From contig JAKEHO010000020.1 of NCBI GenBank assembly GCA_022614965.1, positions 1 to 56,923 on the forward strand: DNA of 56,923 nt. The letters are read 5' to 3'. Within the stretch, counting starts at the first letter, position 1, and every line of letters begins with the position of its first letter. The notes under the pieces were generated by a model. That model did no database searches, was not told the origin of the DNA, and saw nothing but the letters and a program-made list of their open reading frames with translations. This document shows, piece after piece, positions 29,064-39,768 of this stretch. Made by a program: the position numbers and the translations under genes. The DNA comes from Gammaproteobacteria bacterium. Its GTDB lineage: Bacteria > Pseudomonadota > Gammaproteobacteria > JAKEHO01.

Positions 29064-29516
29064 CTATTCTGTGGAAACGGCCGTTTCTTTTCCCTCCAAG
29101 GCCGAGCGCAAAGTGTGCCAGCATAATGTTGCGCATTTAACCCGTACCGGGTATTCCTTGACACCAGAAAGTGCCGCAAGTTTCCCAAGGACGGCCATGT
29201 TCGCCTGTACGTGATCCTTCGTCAGCAAGGTGTGAAAATTTTCGAAGATTGTTTCGGCTTCTTCTATTGTCTTGCCTTGCAGATGTTCAGTCATCAATGA
29301 AGCGGACGCCACTGAAATGGCACATCCGCTACCTTCGAAGCGAACATCCTTGATGTTGCCACTATTCAGATTGAGATAAATCGTGAGTCGATCGCCGCAT
29401 AGTGGATTGTAGCCTTCAGCGACTCGTGTGGCATTTTCGAGTTTGCCAAAATTGCGCGGGCTGCGGTTGTGATCGACGATGATGTCCTGGTACAGATCCG
29501 TAATATCTAACATCAC
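29064..29516 (-). CDS. sufU: SufU-type Fe-S/sulfur-transfer scaffold
   Basis: IscU-fold protein that in Bacillus is a zinc-dependent sulfur acceptor for SufS. Ligands are visible in YNPLCGDRL (Cys and Asp), GSGCAIS and KCATLCWHTL. The extra segment between GSGCAIS and the last Cys (MTEHLQGKTIEEAETIFENF) and the lack of the IscU LPPVK chaperone-binding motif indicate SufU rather than IscU. The 150 residues are normal. It overlaps the sufS stop by four bases. Confidence 0.92.
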   Translation of the reverse strand: MMLDITDLYQDIIVDHNRSPRNFGKLENATRVAEGYNPLCGDRLTIYLNLNSGNIKDVRFEGSGCAISVASASLMTEHLQGKTIEEAETIFENFHTLLTKDHVQANMAVLGKLAALSGVKEYPVRVKCATLCWHTLRSALEGKETAVSTE

Positions 29517-30781
29517 ATGAGCACCTGGCAGGCTTTTTTGATCCCGGCAATGAGGTAATCAATTTCTCTACGCGTGTTATACAGGGCAAATGACGCACGT
29601 GCCGTAGCAGGAACACCAAAATGCTCCATTACGGGCATAGCGCAGTGATGCCCCGTTCGGATTGCGACCCCTTCGTTGTCTAAGACCGTCCCGAGATCAT
29701 GTGGATGTATGCCGTCCATTACAAAAGAAAAGATGCTGGTTTTTTGCCGAGCTGTACCGATCAGCCTAAGCCCCGGTATCTCCGTAGCTGCATTGATGGC
29801 GTAGTCCAATAGATCGTGCTCGTGGGTCGCGATGGCGTCTAGGCCGATTCCGCTAACGTAATCAATCGCTGTACCCAGCGCGATCACCCCTGCAATGTGG
29901 GGCGTCCCCGCTTCGAATTTGTAGGGCAGGTCGTTATAAATCGTCTTCTTGAATGTGACCGCTTTGATCATGTCGCCGCCACCCTGATAGGGGGGCATCG
30001 CATCGAGCAGGGCCGCCTTACCGAAGAGTACGCCGACACCCGTCGGACCAAAAAGCTTGTGCCCAGAAAAGGCATAGAAGTCGCAGTCCAGATCCTGCAC
30101 GTCCACCCTCAAGTGCGGCACGCCCTGCGCACCATCGACCAGCACGGGAACATTATGGGCGTGGGCGATTTCGATGATGGCCTTGATTGGGTTGATGGTC
30201 CCAAGCGCATTGGAAACGTGGGCGATATTGACAATCTTCGTCCGATCACCGAGGAGATTTTTGTACTCTTCTATGATTAGCTCGCCGGCATCGTTGATGG
30301 GGATCACCTTGAGGATGGCGCCAGTCTGCTCGCACAATAGTTGCCAAGGGACGATGTTGGAATGATGTTCCATCTCGGAAATGATGATGTCATCACCTGA
30401 TCTTAGCCTCGGCCGAGCGTAGCTTTGCGCAACGAGGTTGATGGCCTCTGTCGTCCCGCGAACGAAGACGATTTCCTTAGATGAATGTGCGCTGATGAAA
30501 CGCTGTACCTTGGCTCGGGCTTCCTCGTAGTCGTGGGTCGCCCTTTGGCTCAAGGTATGTATGCCTCGGTGAATGTTCGAGTTTATCTCGCCATAGTAAC
30601 GGCCCAGTACATCAATGACAGACTGCGGCTTCTGTGTGGTTGCTGCGTTGTCCAGATAGACGAGTGGTTTGCCATGAACCTTCTGCTTTAGAATTGGGAA
30701 CTCCGCGCGCAGCCGTTCGACGTCCAGTGCTGGCGGGACCTGTCGCAGGCGCGCAGCGGTGCTATCGATTGCGCGACTCAT
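29513..30781 (-). CDS. sufS: Cysteine desulfurase SufS
   Basis: PLP-dependent class V aminotransferase that takes sulfur from cysteine for cluster assembly. PLP Lys lies in FSGHKLFGPTGVG near residue 240; the active-site Cys loop is RTGHHCAMP near residue 375; YLDNAATTQKP is the N-terminal block. The 422 residues agree with the group II (SufS) type. It overlaps sufD by four bases at its start and sufU by four at its end. cysE, upstream of iscR, could supply the substrate. Confidence 0.96.
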   Translation of the reverse strand: MSRAIDSTAARLRQVPPALDVERLRAEFPILKQKVHGKPLVYLDNAATTQKPQSVIDVLGRYYGEINSNIHRGIHTLSQRATHDYEEARAKVQRFISAHSSKEIVFVRGTTEAINLVAQSYARPRLRSGDDIIISEMEHHSNIVPWQLLCEQTGAILKVIPINDAGELIIEEYKNLLGDRTKIVNIAHVSNALGTINPIKAIIEIAHAHNVPVLVDGAQGVPHLRVDVQDLDCDFYAFSGHKLFGPTGVGVLFGKAALLDAMPPYQGGGDMIKAVTFKKTIYNDLPYKFEAGTPHIAGVIALGTAIDYVSGIGLDAIATHEHDLLDYAINAATEIPGLRLIGTARQKTSIFSFVMDGIHPHDLGTVLDNEGVAIRTGHHCAMPVMEHFGVPATARASFALYNTRREIDYLIAGIKKACQVLM

Positions 30782-32121
30782 AGAATATCTCGAATGCGAT
30801 CCATGTTCGGTAAACGTCGTATTACTACTTGCTCCAATCGTGCACGGATCGGCGCAAATTTAATATGGTGGATCACGTCGCCAGCAAACGCGTAAGTCAG
30901 AAGGCTACTGGCGGCATCTTCATCGATCGCTCGCGTGCGAAGGTAGTACAGCGCATCCTTGTCCAGTTGGCCAACAGTGGCACCGTGGCTGCACTTGACG
31001 TCATCGGCATAGATCTCGAGTTCGGGCTTGGTATCCACTTCAGCGGTGTCAGACAAGAGCAGATTGTTGTTTGACTGCCGGGCATCCGTTTTTACGGCGC
31101 CTTCATGAACCACTACTTTGCCGTTGAATACGCCTCGTGCGTGCCCGTCCAGCACGCCTTTATAGAGTTCGACGCTCTGGGTGCGCGGGCTCATGTGATC
31201 GATACGTGTGTGATTGTCAACGTGTTGCCGATTGCTGGCCATGTAGAGGCCATGGAGAATGACTTCTGCCCCTTCCTCAGCCAGGACAGTATGAATATCG
31301 TTTCTCGCAATCGCCCCGCCCAGCGAGATGGAATGCGAGTAAACGCGGCTGTCCCTGGATTGGCGTATATGGAGGCTACCGATGTGATAGCTCATGAAGC
31401 CTTCCTGCTGGAGTTTGTAGTGTTCGATTACGGCGCCTCTGCCGAGGGCAACTTCGGTCACTGTGTTTGTGAAGTTCTTGGCGCCATCAAGTCCAATGTA
31501 ACTCTCAATTACCGTTAACTCGGCCTGTTCGCCGAGGATGACCAGGTTGCGCGGGTGATTCATCAGCGCATCATCCTGCTCCGTGGATAAAAACAGAAGA
31601 TGGATCGGGTGATCTACGCGGGCATTGGCCGACAGGTTAATGTACGCACCATCCGCCATGAAGGCCGTATTAAGGGCCGCAAAACTGTTCGCGCCATCGT
31701 TTGCATATTGGCTAAGATGCTCTAAATGTTCCCCGCCCCGATGCTCAAGCGCTGAGGCAAGGGTGTCTACGATGACGCCTTTGGGTAGTGTAGGTTTACG
31801 CGAGAGTGCCTTGGAAAAGTGGCCATTGATGAAAACCAGTTCGTGGCATTCAAGTGCGTTGAAGCGGACAGCGTCAATGCGGTCTCGTGCGATGCCGTCG
31901 TGCGAGGGTTCGGCGGTTTTGAATGTGCGCTTCTCAATAGCGCGTATGTCGGTGTATTTCCAATTCTCATCGCGACGCGTTGGAAAACCTGATTTGGCAA
32001 ACCGGGCCAAGGCCGACTTGCGGGCCTGCTGTAGAGGCGGATTGGCCGCTCCCGCGAGTGTTGTCTTAACCCGGGCAAATTCCGCTAGATAGCGTTCAAC
32101 GGGCCCTGCAGCAGCGTTCAT
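30778..32121 (-). CDS. sufD: Fe-S assembly scaffold subunit SufD
   Basis: Component of the SufBC2D scaffold. The 447 residues have the long N-terminal helical part (RRDENWKYTDIRAIEKRTF) and the beta-helix core, with DTKPELEIYADDVKCSHGATVGQLD near residue 365, the SufBD signature containing the His used in cluster chemistry. It overlaps sufC by four bases, in line with tight co-translation of the scaffold subunits. Confidence 0.95.
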   Translation of the reverse strand: MNAAAGPVERYLAEFARVKTTLAGAANPPLQQARKSALARFAKSGFPTRRDENWKYTDIRAIEKRTFKTAEPSHDGIARDRIDAVRFNALECHELVFINGHFSKALSRKPTLPKGVIVDTLASALEHRGGEHLEHLSQYANDGANSFAALNTAFMADGAYINLSANARVDHPIHLLFLSTEQDDALMNHPRNLVILGEQAELTVIESYIGLDGAKNFTNTVTEVALGRGAVIEHYKLQQEGFMSYHIGSLHIRQSRDSRVYSHSISLGGAIARNDIHTVLAEEGAEVILHGLYMASNRQHVDNHTRIDHMSPRTQSVELYKGVLDGHARGVFNGKVVVHEGAVKTDARQSNNNLLLSDTAEVDTKPELEIYADDVKCSHGATVGQLDKDALYYLRTRAIDEDAASSLLTYAFAGDVIHHIKFAPIRARLEQVVIRRLPNMDRIRDIL

Positions 32122-32873
32122 GCGTTGGCAACCTCTTGTTTAACCCAGTCATAACCGCGCTTTTCCAACTCCAGCGAAAGATCACGGTCGCCGGACTTGA
32201 CGATCTGCCCATCTGACAGGACATGCACGTAGTCTGGTATTACATAGTTCAATAGACGCTGGTAGTGAGTTACCAATAAGATTGCGCGATCGTCGCTGCG
32301 CAGACTGTTAACGCCTTCGGCAACAATCTTCAACGCGTCGATATCGAGGCCCGAGTCGGTTTCATCAAGGATCGCAAGCTTTGGTTCGAGAACCAGGGCT
32401 TGGAAAATCTCGTTGCGTTTTTTCTCGCCGCCGGAGAACCCCTCATTGACCGCGCGGTTAAGCAGATCTTCGTTAATCTGCAGAAGACTCATTTTTTCTT
32501 TGACTACGCCGAGGAATTCCACAGCATCCAGCTCGGCTTGCCCCCGGTGTTTTCGGATGGCATTCAATGCGGCTTTGAGAAGATATACGTTGTTTACGCC
32601 AGGGATCTCCACTGGATACTGGAAGGCGAGAAACAAGCCCTCGCGGGCACGCTCCTCGGGTGCCATGCTGATGAGATCCTTGCCCTGATAGCGCACGCTG
32701 CCTTGTGTGACCTCGAAGCTATCGCGCCCGGCCAGCACTTGAGCCAATGTGCTCTTGCCTGAGGCGTTGGGACCCATAATGGCGTGTACCTCACCGGCTT
32801 TAACCTCGAGGTTGATGCCCCGTAAGATCGTCTTGTTGTCGGCCTTTACGTGTAAGTTTTTAATGCTAAGCAT
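32118..32873 (-). CDS. sufC: SUF ATPase SufC
   Basis: ABC-type ATPase of the SufBC2D scaffold, soluble rather than a transporter. Walker A is GPNASGKSTLAQ (residues about 34-45), the ABC signature FSGGEKKRNEI is near residue 143, Walker B is PKLAILDETDSGLDIDALK near residue 163, and the H-loop is VTHYQRLL. The 251 residues match SufC. It lies between sufB (73 bases upstream) and sufD (four-base overlap). Confidence 0.97.
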   Translation of the reverse strand: MLSIKNLHVKADNKTILRGINLEVKAGEVHAIMGPNASGKSTLAQVLAGRDSFEVTQGSVRYQGKDLISMAPEERAREGLFLAFQYPVEIPGVNNVYLLKAALNAIRKHRGQAELDAVEFLGVVKEKMSLLQINEDLLNRAVNEGFSGGEKKRNEIFQALVLEPKLAILDETDSGLDIDALKIVAEGVNSLRSDDRAILLVTHYQRLLNYVIPDYVHVLSDGQIVKSGDRDLSLELEKRGYDWVKQEVANA

Positions 32874-32945
32874 AGGTTTCCTTTGATCTGTCCATGCTGA
32901 TCAATCGGTTGGGGGTGCCAGCGGGTCGACCCTGCAATAGGCCGC

Positions 32946-34394
32946 TCAGCCGATGGCTCCCTCCAGACTGACACCAAGAAGCTTTTGTGCCTCTACTGCA
33001 AACTCCATGGGCAGCGTCTTAAAGACCTTCTTGCAGAAGCCATTTACGATCATGTTGACGGCGTCCTCTTCTGAAATACCACGCTGTGTGCAGTAGAAGA
33101 GTTGATCTTCACCAATCTTGGAGGTCGATGCCTCATGTTCGATTTGCGCGCTGGAGTTTTTCACTTCCATGTAAGGGAATGTGTGCGCGCCGCATCGATC
33201 GCCCATGAGTAAGGAGTCGCACTGGGTGTAGTTGCGGGCACCGTCTGCACTCTCTAAGACCTTAACGAGTCCGCGGTAGGCGTTTTGGCCTCTACCGGCG
33301 GCGATGCCCTTCGAGATAATCGTGCTTCGGGTATTTTTGCCGATATGAATCATCTTGCTGCCCGTATCGGCCTGTTGGTAGTTGTTGGTCACGGCCACTG
33401 AGTAGAACTCACCTACTGAGTTGTCACCTGTGAGTACACAGCCTGGATATTTCCAGGTGATGGCCGAACCTGTTTCAATCTGTGTCCAGGAGATCTTTGA
33501 GTTGTTGCCCCGGCATTCGCCGCGCTTGGTGACGAAGTTGTAGATGCCGCCTTTGCCATGTTCGTCTCCGGGATACCAGTTCTGGACCGTCGAGTATTTG
33601 ATCTCGGCGCGACCAAGCGCAATGAGTTCCACTACCGCCGCATGTAACTGGTTTTCATCGCGCATAGGCGCCGTGCAGCCTTCAAGATAACTGACATAGC
33701 TGCCCGCATCAGCGATGATAAGGGTGCGTTCGAATTGTCCCGTATTGGCGGCGTTAATGCGGAAGTAAGTCGATAGCTCTAGCGGACAACGAATACCCTT
33801 CGGGATGTAGCAAAATGATCCGTCCGTAAATACGGCGGAATTAAGGGCGGCAAAGAAGTTGTCGTTAGGCGGCACGACCGAACCCAGATATTGTTTCACG
33901 AGTTCCGGATGATCCTGAACTGCCTCCGAGAAAGGGCAGAAGATGACGCCGGCATCCGCCAGCTTTTCCTTAAAGGTCGTTGCCACCGATACGCTGTCGA
34001 ACACGGCATCAACGGCAACACCGGCAAGCATCTCCTGTTCCCGCAATGGGATCCCCAGCTTCTCATAGGTCTCGAGCAGTTTTGGGTCTACCTCATCCAA
34101 ACTTTTCGGGAGCGCCTTGTCGGACTTCGGCGCTGAATAATAAGAGATGCCCTGATAGTCAATCGGTGGGTGATGAACATGTGCCCAATTCGGCTCTGTC
34201 ATAGTTAACCAGTGGCGAAAGGCATTCAGGCGCCACTCGAGTAGCCACTCTGGTTCATTCTTCTTTTTCGAAATCAAGCGGATGATGCCTTCGTTAAGGC
34301 CTGGGGGCACCGTGTCAGTTTCAACGTCGGTGTAGAAACCGTGCTGGTAGAGCTTTTTGACCAGCGCCTCAACTTCTTTTGACTGTGTACTCAT
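32946..34394 (-). CDS. sufB: Fe-S assembly scaffold subunit SufB
   Basis: Main scaffold subunit on which clusters form with SufC and SufD. The 482 residues carry [24 protein letters not shown] near residue 225, [21 protein letters not shown], and [17 protein letters not shown] and [23 protein letters not shown] blocks, all characteristic of SufB. The final Cys-containing [16 protein letters not shown] is present. It is the first large structural gene after iscR and the A-type carrier. Confidence 0.97.
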   Translation of the reverse strand: MSTQSKEVEALVKKLYQHGFYTDVETDTVPPGLNEGIIRLISKKKNEPEWLLEWRLNAFRHWLTMTEPNWAHVHHPPIDYQGISYYSAPKSDKALPKSLDEVDPKLLETYEKLGIPLREQEMLAGVAVDAVFDSVSVATTFKEKLADAGVIFCPFSEAVQDHPELVKQYLGSVVPPNDNFFAALNSAVFTDGSFCYIPKGIRCPLELSTYFRINAANTGQFERTLIIADAGSYVSYLEGCTAPMRDENQLHAAVVELIALGRAEIKYSTVQNWYPGDEHGKGGIYNFVTKRGECRGNNSKISWTQIETGSAITWKYPGCVLTGDNSVGEFYSVAVTNNYQQADTGSKMIHIGKNTRSTIISKGIAAGRGQNAYRGLVKVLESADGARNYTQCDSLLMGDRCGAHTFPYMEVKNSSAQIEHEASTSKIGEDQLFYCTQRGISEEDAVNMIVNGFCKKVFKTLPMEFAVEAQKLLGVSLEGAIG

Positions 34395-34455
34395 TCCGAC
34401 CTTCTCTGTCAGTCATTTGTTTTGTTTACCTTAATCCAGTGGCCCTATTCGTCTC

Positions 34456-34779
34456 TTACGCGCTGAAGCTCTCACCGCAACCGCAGACGGCTCGGACATT
34501 GGGATTGTGGAATTTAAACCCTTCGTTAAATCCCTCTTGGACATAGTCGAGCTCAGTCCCGTCGAGGAGGCTGAGACTTTCGGGATCGACAATTAGCTTT
34601 ACTCCATACGACTCGAACACGTGATCTTGCGCGTTGATCTGAGTAGCCGCATCGACGACGTACATATAGCCTGAACATCCTGTTGTCCTTACTGCAAGGC
34701 GTAAAGCTGCCCCGTTACCGTGTTCAATGAGGTAACGGCTTACGTGGCGAGCTGCCCTTTCTGTCAGGGTGATGCTCAT
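34456..34779 (-). CDS. sufA: A-type Fe-S carrier (SufA/IscA family)
   Basis: A 107-residue A-type carrier protein that accepts and delivers clusters. The three Cys ligands are visible: one in TTGCSGYMYV near residue 35 and two in the C-terminal CGCGESFS. The core GVKLIVDPESLSLLDGTELDYVQEGFNEGFKFHNPN is typical. Position between iscR and sufB makes the name sufA the most natural, though ErpA or IscA cannot be excluded by sequence alone. Confidence 0.92.
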   Translation of the reverse strand: MSITLTERAARHVSRYLIEHGNGAALRLAVRTTGCSGYMYVVDAATQINAQDHVFESYGVKLIVDPESLSLLDGTELDYVQEGFNEGFKFHNPNVRAVCGCGESFSA

Positions 34780-34827
34780 ATTCAGTTTCTCTAAATAAAT
34801 CGGTGCCTTCGTGTTAAGTTGTCACCT

Positions 34828-35304
34828 TCATGATGCACCTGCGTTCTGGTGCATGCGTCGGTACACGATGACCTTATCCTGGCGTTGTGAGACCTCTTGG
34901 ACTCTGCGGCGCTGCACAAGCTCTCCCAACGTGGTGCGGTCTAAGAATCGATAGATCACGCGGCTCAAGTCATCCCACAAATCATGGGTCAGACAACGTT
35001 GGTCGCCTTGACAGTTTTCCGTCCCGCCGCATCGGGTGGCATCGACCGTCTCCTTCACGGCATTAATGACGTGGGCCACCGAGATGGACTCCGCCGGGTG
35101 GCCGAGTCGATAGCCGCCTCCCGGCCCCCGGGCGCTCGCCACTAATCCCTGTTTTCGAAGACGTGCAAACAATTGTTCGAGGTAGGACAGCGAAATGCCC
35201 TGACGCAGTGAGATGTCCGCAAGCGTGATCGGGCCCTCATCCTGGTGAAGTGCAAGATCCAGCATTGCGGTGACCGCATAGCGGCCCTTGGTTGTGAGTT
35301 TCAT
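34828..35304 (-). CDS. iscR: Rrf2-family regulator IscR
   Basis: [2Fe-2S]-sensing transcription factor that controls Fe-S assembly genes. The 158 residues begin [21 protein letters not shown], the IscR winged helix, with recognition region [28 protein letters not shown]. The cluster Cys motif C-x5-C-x5-C followed by LTHDLW is intact (GTENC and QRC steps near residues 92-104). It leads the suf operon, and its own promoter region holds a perfect type 1 IscR box (35358-35382), so autorepression is expected. Confidence 0.95.
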   Translation of the reverse strand: MKLTTKGRYAVTAMLDLALHQDEGPITLADISLRQGISLSYLEQLFARLRKQGLVASARGPGGGYRLGHPAESISVAHVINAVKETVDATRCGGTENCQGDQRCLTHDLWDDLSRVIYRFLDRTTLGELVQRRRVQEVSQRQDKVIVYRRMHQNAGAS

Positions 35305-35357
35305 CGTGTTGCCCCGCCGGTCTGGTTAAATCACCGCATTCGTGCGGTCAGGATCCC

Positions 35358-35382
35358 ATACCTGACTGATTTAGTCAACTAT
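35358..35382 (-). promoter_or_regulatory. Type 1 IscR-binding site upstream of iscR-suf
   Basis: On the minus strand, 54 bases before the iscR start, the 25-base site reads ATAGTTGACTAA then ATCAGTCAGGTAT. It matches every position of the type 1 consensus as I recall it (ATA-s-yy-GACT-r-www-y-AGTC-rr-s-TAT). The left half contains TTGACT, which could double as a -35 hexamer, so holo-IscR binding would block RNA polymerase. A convincing -10 could not be placed. Confidence 0.8.
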
Positions 35383-35506
35383 TGGGGCAAATAGTTCCAC
35401 TCCGCTGGCTAAGCCATGTGACGGACAGGCCTGACGGGATCGCCGGGAAAAGGGCCTAGTGGCCTATCCGTGGGTTTCGGCGCTGTGGCGGTGGAGTATG
35501 CACGCT

Positions 35507-36292
35507 CTAGCGAGGCCGGTTGCCTCTCGACTTAGGCTTAGGGCCTTTACCGGCTTTGATGCCGGTTTGCTTACGACGAGGCGGCTCCAGTTCGGAGACG
35601 TCTACCCCAAGTTCCTTCATCCGTGCAATCATGACTTGCAGCTGTCCGTCCACCACCTGCAAGTGGTCCAGAATGGTATCAATGGCGTTGGCGAGTGGGT
35701 CGGGCATATCGCGGCTGGTCCCGTAGGCGTCGAAGCCCATTTTTTTTGCCATGGCCATGCGTTCTTTTGTTGTATCGGGTCTGCGCGTCACAATGTGGCC
35801 CGGCACGCCGACAACGGTCGCCCCGGCGGGCACAGCCTTGACGACGACCGCATTAGAGCCGATGCGGGCGTTTTCACCAATGATCACCGGACCCAATATC
35901 TTGGCCCCTGCACCGACCACCACGTTGTTGCGTAATGTCGGGTGACGCTTGCCTTTCTGCCAGGTCGTGCCCCCGAGTGTGACGCCATGATATAAGCTGC
36001 AATCGTCGCCGATTTCGGAGGTCTCACCGATGACGATGCCCATGCCGTGGTCGATAAAGAAACGCCGGCCGATCCTTGCGCCCGGATGGATCTCGACCCC
36101 AGTCAGCCAACGGGTTAAGGTGGAGAGGAAGCGCGCGAGCCATTTCAATCCCAAATTGCTGAGCCAGTGGCTTACCCTGTGTAGCCAAATCGCATGTAAG
36201 CCCGGCGAAGTGGTCAGGACTTCGAAGGTTGTACGGGCCGCGGGATCGCGTTCGAACACGCAGGCGATATCTTCTCGCAATCTAGAGAACAT
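35507..36292 (-). CDS. cysE: Serine O-acetyltransferase
   Basis: Acetylates serine with acetyl-CoA, the first step of cysteine synthesis. The N-terminal helical region ends in [24 protein letters not shown], where the left-handed beta-helix of hexapeptide repeats begins; active-site blocks [21 protein letters not shown] and [14 protein letters not shown] are present. The protein is the short EpsC/CysE type, 261 residues from ATG 36292 ([18 protein letters not shown]). The tail after residue 230 is Lys/Arg/Pro-rich and likely disordered. It is read toward iscR and the suf operon, a fitting location for cysteine supply. Confidence 0.94.
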   Translation of the reverse strand: MFSRLREDIACVFERDPAARTTFEVLTTSPGLHAIWLHRVSHWLSNLGLKWLARFLSTLTRWLTGVEIHPGARIGRRFFIDHGMGIVIGETSEIGDDCSLYHGVTLGGTTWQKGKRHPTLRNNVVVGAGAKILGPVIIGENARIGSNAVVVKAVPAGATVVGVPGHIVTRRPDTTKERMAMAKKMGFDAYGTSRDMPDPLANAIDTILDHLQVVDGQLQVMIARMKELGVDVSELEPPRRKQTGIKAGKGPKPKSRGNRPR

Positions 36293-36448
36293 GAAACTGA
36301 CGATGCATCTGCAACGAATACTGGCTCCCAACGATAAACGCCCGCCCGTTCACTAGCAAGTGTGCCGAACATTGGTGAACGGCGTTAAGCACCGCACCCT
36401 GGTTATGATTAATTGGGAGGGGGGTGAGGTACGGCGCAGGCCTAGCAC

Positions 36449-39358
36449 CTAGGGTGCTTCGATACTAGAACGTTGCTTCTTGAGTTTTGCGAGCGCTGCA
36501 CCGAGTTCTTTGAAACGTCTACGCTCTTTTTCAACTACATCCGCCGGTGCGCGCTCGACGTAGGCGTTGTTTTTGAGCTTCTGCTCGGAGCGCGCCAGGT
36601 CTTTTTGCAACCTTGCAATCTCCCGGCTAAGGCGCTCCCGCTCCGCGTCGCGATCAATGAGACCCTTAAGTGGTATCAAAAGTGTCATCTCGCCAGCAAG
36701 CGTCGCCGCAACATCGCTGGACCGTTCACCGTTTGAGGGTCTGATCGATTCGATCTTGGCAAGGCTTCGTAGATAGCTATGATTGCGCTCTAGCCAGATC
36801 CTTTCCCGCGGTGTTCCGTCTTTGGTAAGGATAGGTAGGTGTTTGCCCGGGGGTATTGTCATTTCGGCGCGTATTCGCCGCACTCCGAGAACAAATATCT
36901 TTATCCAGTTCATCTCCATGGATGCATCCTCGTCGATGCGATCGATTTCCGGGGCGGGGTAAGGCTGTAGCATGACCGTGTCGGCATGGGTGCCCACGAG
37001 TGACGCAACGCGTTGCCAAATCTCTTCGGTAATGAAGGGCATAAAAGGATGGCAAAGTCTTAGCAAGCGCTCCAATACTTCCACTAGAGTTGTCATTGTG
37101 CCGCGCTTGGTGGCGTCGCTACTGTTCGGATTGGTTAGGACGGTTTTTGATAGTTCCAAATACCAGTCGCAGTATTCATCCCAGGTAAACTCATAGATTG
37201 CCTGGGCTGCAAGATCGAAACGGTACGATTCGATCGCGTCAATGACTTGTTTGTTGGCCTGTTGTATGCGAGATCTGATCCATCGCTCTGCGAGACCGAA
37301 CTCAGTTTCACCAGCGGCCAAATCGATCGCTTGACCCTCATGGCAGAGCAGAACATAACGCGCTGCGTTCCACAGTTTGTTACAGAAATTGCGATAACCC
37401 TCCGTGCGACCAAGGTCAAAGCGAATATCCCGCCCCTGAGTGGCGAGCGATGCGAAGGTAAAGCGCAGGGCATCCGTTCCGTAGGCGGGGATCCCCTTGG
37501 GAAACTGGGCGCGGGTTGCCTTTTCGATACGAGGCGCCTCGGCAGGGTACATCAAGTTGCTCGTGCGCTTCGCGATGAGCGATCCCAATTCAATACCGTC
37601 GATGAGATCGAGGGGGTCGAGTATATTGCCTTTTGACTTGGACATCTTCTGGCCATCCGCGTCGCGGACAAGCCCGTGGATGTAGACTTCCCTAAACGGG
37701 ACCTGGCCCGTGAATTTAAGCCCCATGATGATCATTCGCGCGACCCAGAAGAATATGATGTCAAAGCCAGTGACGAGAACGCTGGTTGGATAGAATCTCG
37801 CCAAATCCGACGTTTGATCTGGCCAGCCAAGTGTTGAAAACGGCCACAGGGCTGACGAGAACCAAGTGTCCAGTACATCGGGGTCCTGTTTGAGGCGCAC
37901 ATCAGCAGGAACCCGTGCCTTTTCCCGCGCCTCATTCTCCGAATGACCGACGTAGACCTGTCCATCCGAGTCGTACCACGCGGGTATACGGTGCCCCCAC
38001 CAGATCTGCCGGCTGATGCACCAGTCCTCTATATTGCGCATCCATTCAAAGTAGGTCTTGGCCCAACTCTCTGGAACGAATCGGATGTTGGCCTTCTCAA
38101 CCGCTTCGATCGCCGGTTTTGCCAGTGGCCCCACCTTGACGAACCATTGATCGGTGAGGTAGGGCTCTATCACGGCGTGCGAGCGATCACCGCGGGGCAC
38201 CATTAGCCGGTGTTCCTCGACGCGCGCTAATAACCCTTCGGTTTCAAGGTCCCGAACCATCTCCTTTCGTGCGTCATACCGATCCATACCACGGTACTTC
38301 TTTGGGATGAGCTCGTACGTCGGTCGATCCTGTAAGCCTGTGCCCTGCACCGGTGCTGGCCTGCCAGCAAATCCCGCTCGCTCGGCGAAAGAGATGTCAT
38401 CGGATGCGCTATCCTTAAGGCGTGCATCAACCTTGAAGATGTTGATGAGTCCCCCAAGGGGCTGATAAGCCAGTTCCTCCTTGTGTCGAGTCCATACTCG
38501 ATAGTCGTTGTGGTCATGTGCGGGCGTGACCTTGACGCAGCCGGTGCCGAAAGCCGGGTCAACATGCTCATCTACAAGCACTGGGATCGTGCGACCTGCA
38601 AGCGGAAGCAAGAGCTCTTTCCCTATGGCATGTCGATAACGCGCATCGTCTGGGTGTACCGCCACCGCCACATCGCCCAGCATGGTCTCGGGACGTGTGG
38701 TGGAGACTGTCAAACTGCCCGAACCATCAGCCAATGGATAATGGATATGCCAGAGATGCCCGTCTTCTTCAGTAGAGATGACTTCTAGGTCGGAAATAGC
38801 GGTGTGTAGTACCGGATCCCAGTTAACGAGACGCTTGCCGCGGTAGATGAGCCCCTCGTTGTAGAGGCGTACAAACACCTCTCGCACCGCTCTGGATAAC
38901 TGTCCGGCTTCGCCGCTAGGGTCTTTGTCGAGGGTAAATCGCTCCCGCGACCAGTCCATGGAAGATCCCATACGCCGTAACTGCTGGGTAATGTCGTCGC
39001 CGGCCGTTACTTTCCATTGCCAAATGGCCTCAATGAACTGCTCCCTGCCGAGGCTGTAGCGGGTCTCGCCCTTTTCGGCCAACTGGCGTTCCACGACCAT
39101 TTGCGTTGCAATCCCTGCGTGGTCGGTCCCGCACTGCCACAGGGTATTGTCGCCTTTCATGCGGTGGTAGCGGATGAGGACGTCCATCAGCGTGTCCTGA
39201 AACGCATGGCCCATGTGCAGGCTGCCCGTGACGTTAGGCGGCGGCAGCATGATGCAATAGGCAGGGCCATTGCCACGCGGCATGAAGTAACCGTGTTCCT
39301 CCCAGACCGTATACCATCGCTCTTCAATGGCGTGCGGGTTATACGTCTTGTCCATCAT
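36449..39358 (-). CDS. valS: Valyl-tRNA synthetase
   Basis: Class I synthetase charging tRNA-Val. The HIGH signature lies in [15 protein letters not shown] near residue 40; the KMSKS loop is [20 protein letters not shown] near residue 550; the CP1 editing domain has [19 protein letters not shown]. The C-terminal coiled coil ([29 protein letters not shown] to the end) is the usual tRNA-binding arm. The 969 residues slightly exceed E. coli (951). Starts ATG 39358 or 39355 overlap a small upstream ORF. Confidence 0.97.
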   Translation of the reverse strand: MMDKTYNPHAIEERWYTVWEEHGYFMPRGNGPAYCIMLPPPNVTGSLHMGHAFQDTLMDVLIRYHRMKGDNTLWQCGTDHAGIATQMVVERQLAEKGETRYSLGREQFIEAIWQWKVTAGDDITQQLRRMGSSMDWSRERFTLDKDPSGEAGQLSRAVREVFVRLYNEGLIYRGKRLVNWDPVLHTAISDLEVISTEEDGHLWHIHYPLADGSGSLTVSTTRPETMLGDVAVAVHPDDARYRHAIGKELLLPLAGRTIPVLVDEHVDPAFGTGCVKVTPAHDHNDYRVWTRHKEELAYQPLGGLINIFKVDARLKDSASDDISFAERAGFAGRPAPVQGTGLQDRPTYELIPKKYRGMDRYDARKEMVRDLETEGLLARVEEHRLMVPRGDRSHAVIEPYLTDQWFVKVGPLAKPAIEAVEKANIRFVPESWAKTYFEWMRNIEDWCISRQIWWGHRIPAWYDSDGQVYVGHSENEAREKARVPADVRLKQDPDVLDTWFSSALWPFSTLGWPDQTSDLARFYPTSVLVTGFDIIFFWVARMIIMGLKFTGQVPFREVYIHGLVRDADGQKMSKSKGNILDPLDLIDGIELGSLIAKRTSNLMYPAEAPRIEKATRAQFPKGIPAYGTDALRFTFASLATQGRDIRFDLGRTEGYRNFCNKLWNAARYVLLCHEGQAIDLAAGETEFGLAERWIRSRIQQANKQVIDAIESYRFDLAAQAIYEFTWDEYCDWYLELSKTVLTNPNSSDATKRGTMTTLVEVLERLLRLCHPFMPFITEEIWQRVASLVGTHADTVMLQPYPAPEIDRIDEDASMEMNWIKIFVLGVRRIRAEMTIPPGKHLPILTKDGTPRERIWLERNHSYLRSLAKIESIRPSNGERSSDVAATLAGEMTLLIPLKGLIDRDAERERLSREIARLQKDLARSEQKLKNNAYVERAPADVVEKERRRFKELGAALAKLKKQRSSIEAP

Positions 39359-39678
39359 CTGGCGGCGCTGTCAGTTGGCGAAACTACGCTGACGTGCAAT
39401 ATCGCAGAATTGTTCGCGTGAACCACCTCGGCACCTATTCTGTCCTTGGTGGTGCGCTCTTGTAAAACGACGGGGGTCATGCAATCGGGGGATTCAGGGA
39501 TCCTGGCCGTCGGTTTCATCCACCTTGTTCGAGGCAGAGGCATCCGGGGATCGGGCAGGGGGGAAGGCCCGTCGGGGCGCTCTTGTGCTTCTCTTCGCCG
39601 GCCAGGGCGTAGCTGGGAAAGCCGTGTTTCCAGGTGCTCCTTAGTTTCCCCTATCATCGTCTCTTTGGCGTCACGCAA
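39355..39678 (-). CDS. Uncertain small ORF between holC and valS
   Basis: An open frame whose stop overlaps the valS start by four bases (ATGA), as in a coupled operon. The first half is a charged amphipathic helix: from the holC stop on, the same frame reads LCHDLIVELENILETKLSRL, then [21 protein letters not shown]. The second half is Pro/Arg-rich and looks less like a real protein. No ATG or GTG exists before the helix; TTG 39678 is the first usual start and would cut the helix. Small unnamed genes occur here in other gammaproteobacteria, but I cannot match this one. It may be real, frameshifted or decayed. Confidence 0.35.
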   Translation of the reverse strand: MRDAKETMIGETKEHLETRLSQLRPGRRREAQERPDGPSPLPDPRMPLPRTRWMKPTARIPESPDCMTPVVLQERTTKDRIGAEVVHANNSAILHVSVVSPTDSAAR

Positions 39679-39768
39679 TAGCCTGCTGAGCTTGGTCTCG
39701 AGGATGTTCTCGAGCTCGACGATCAGATCATGGCATAGGGTCGCTTGCTCTCGATCGAGGACCTCGGA

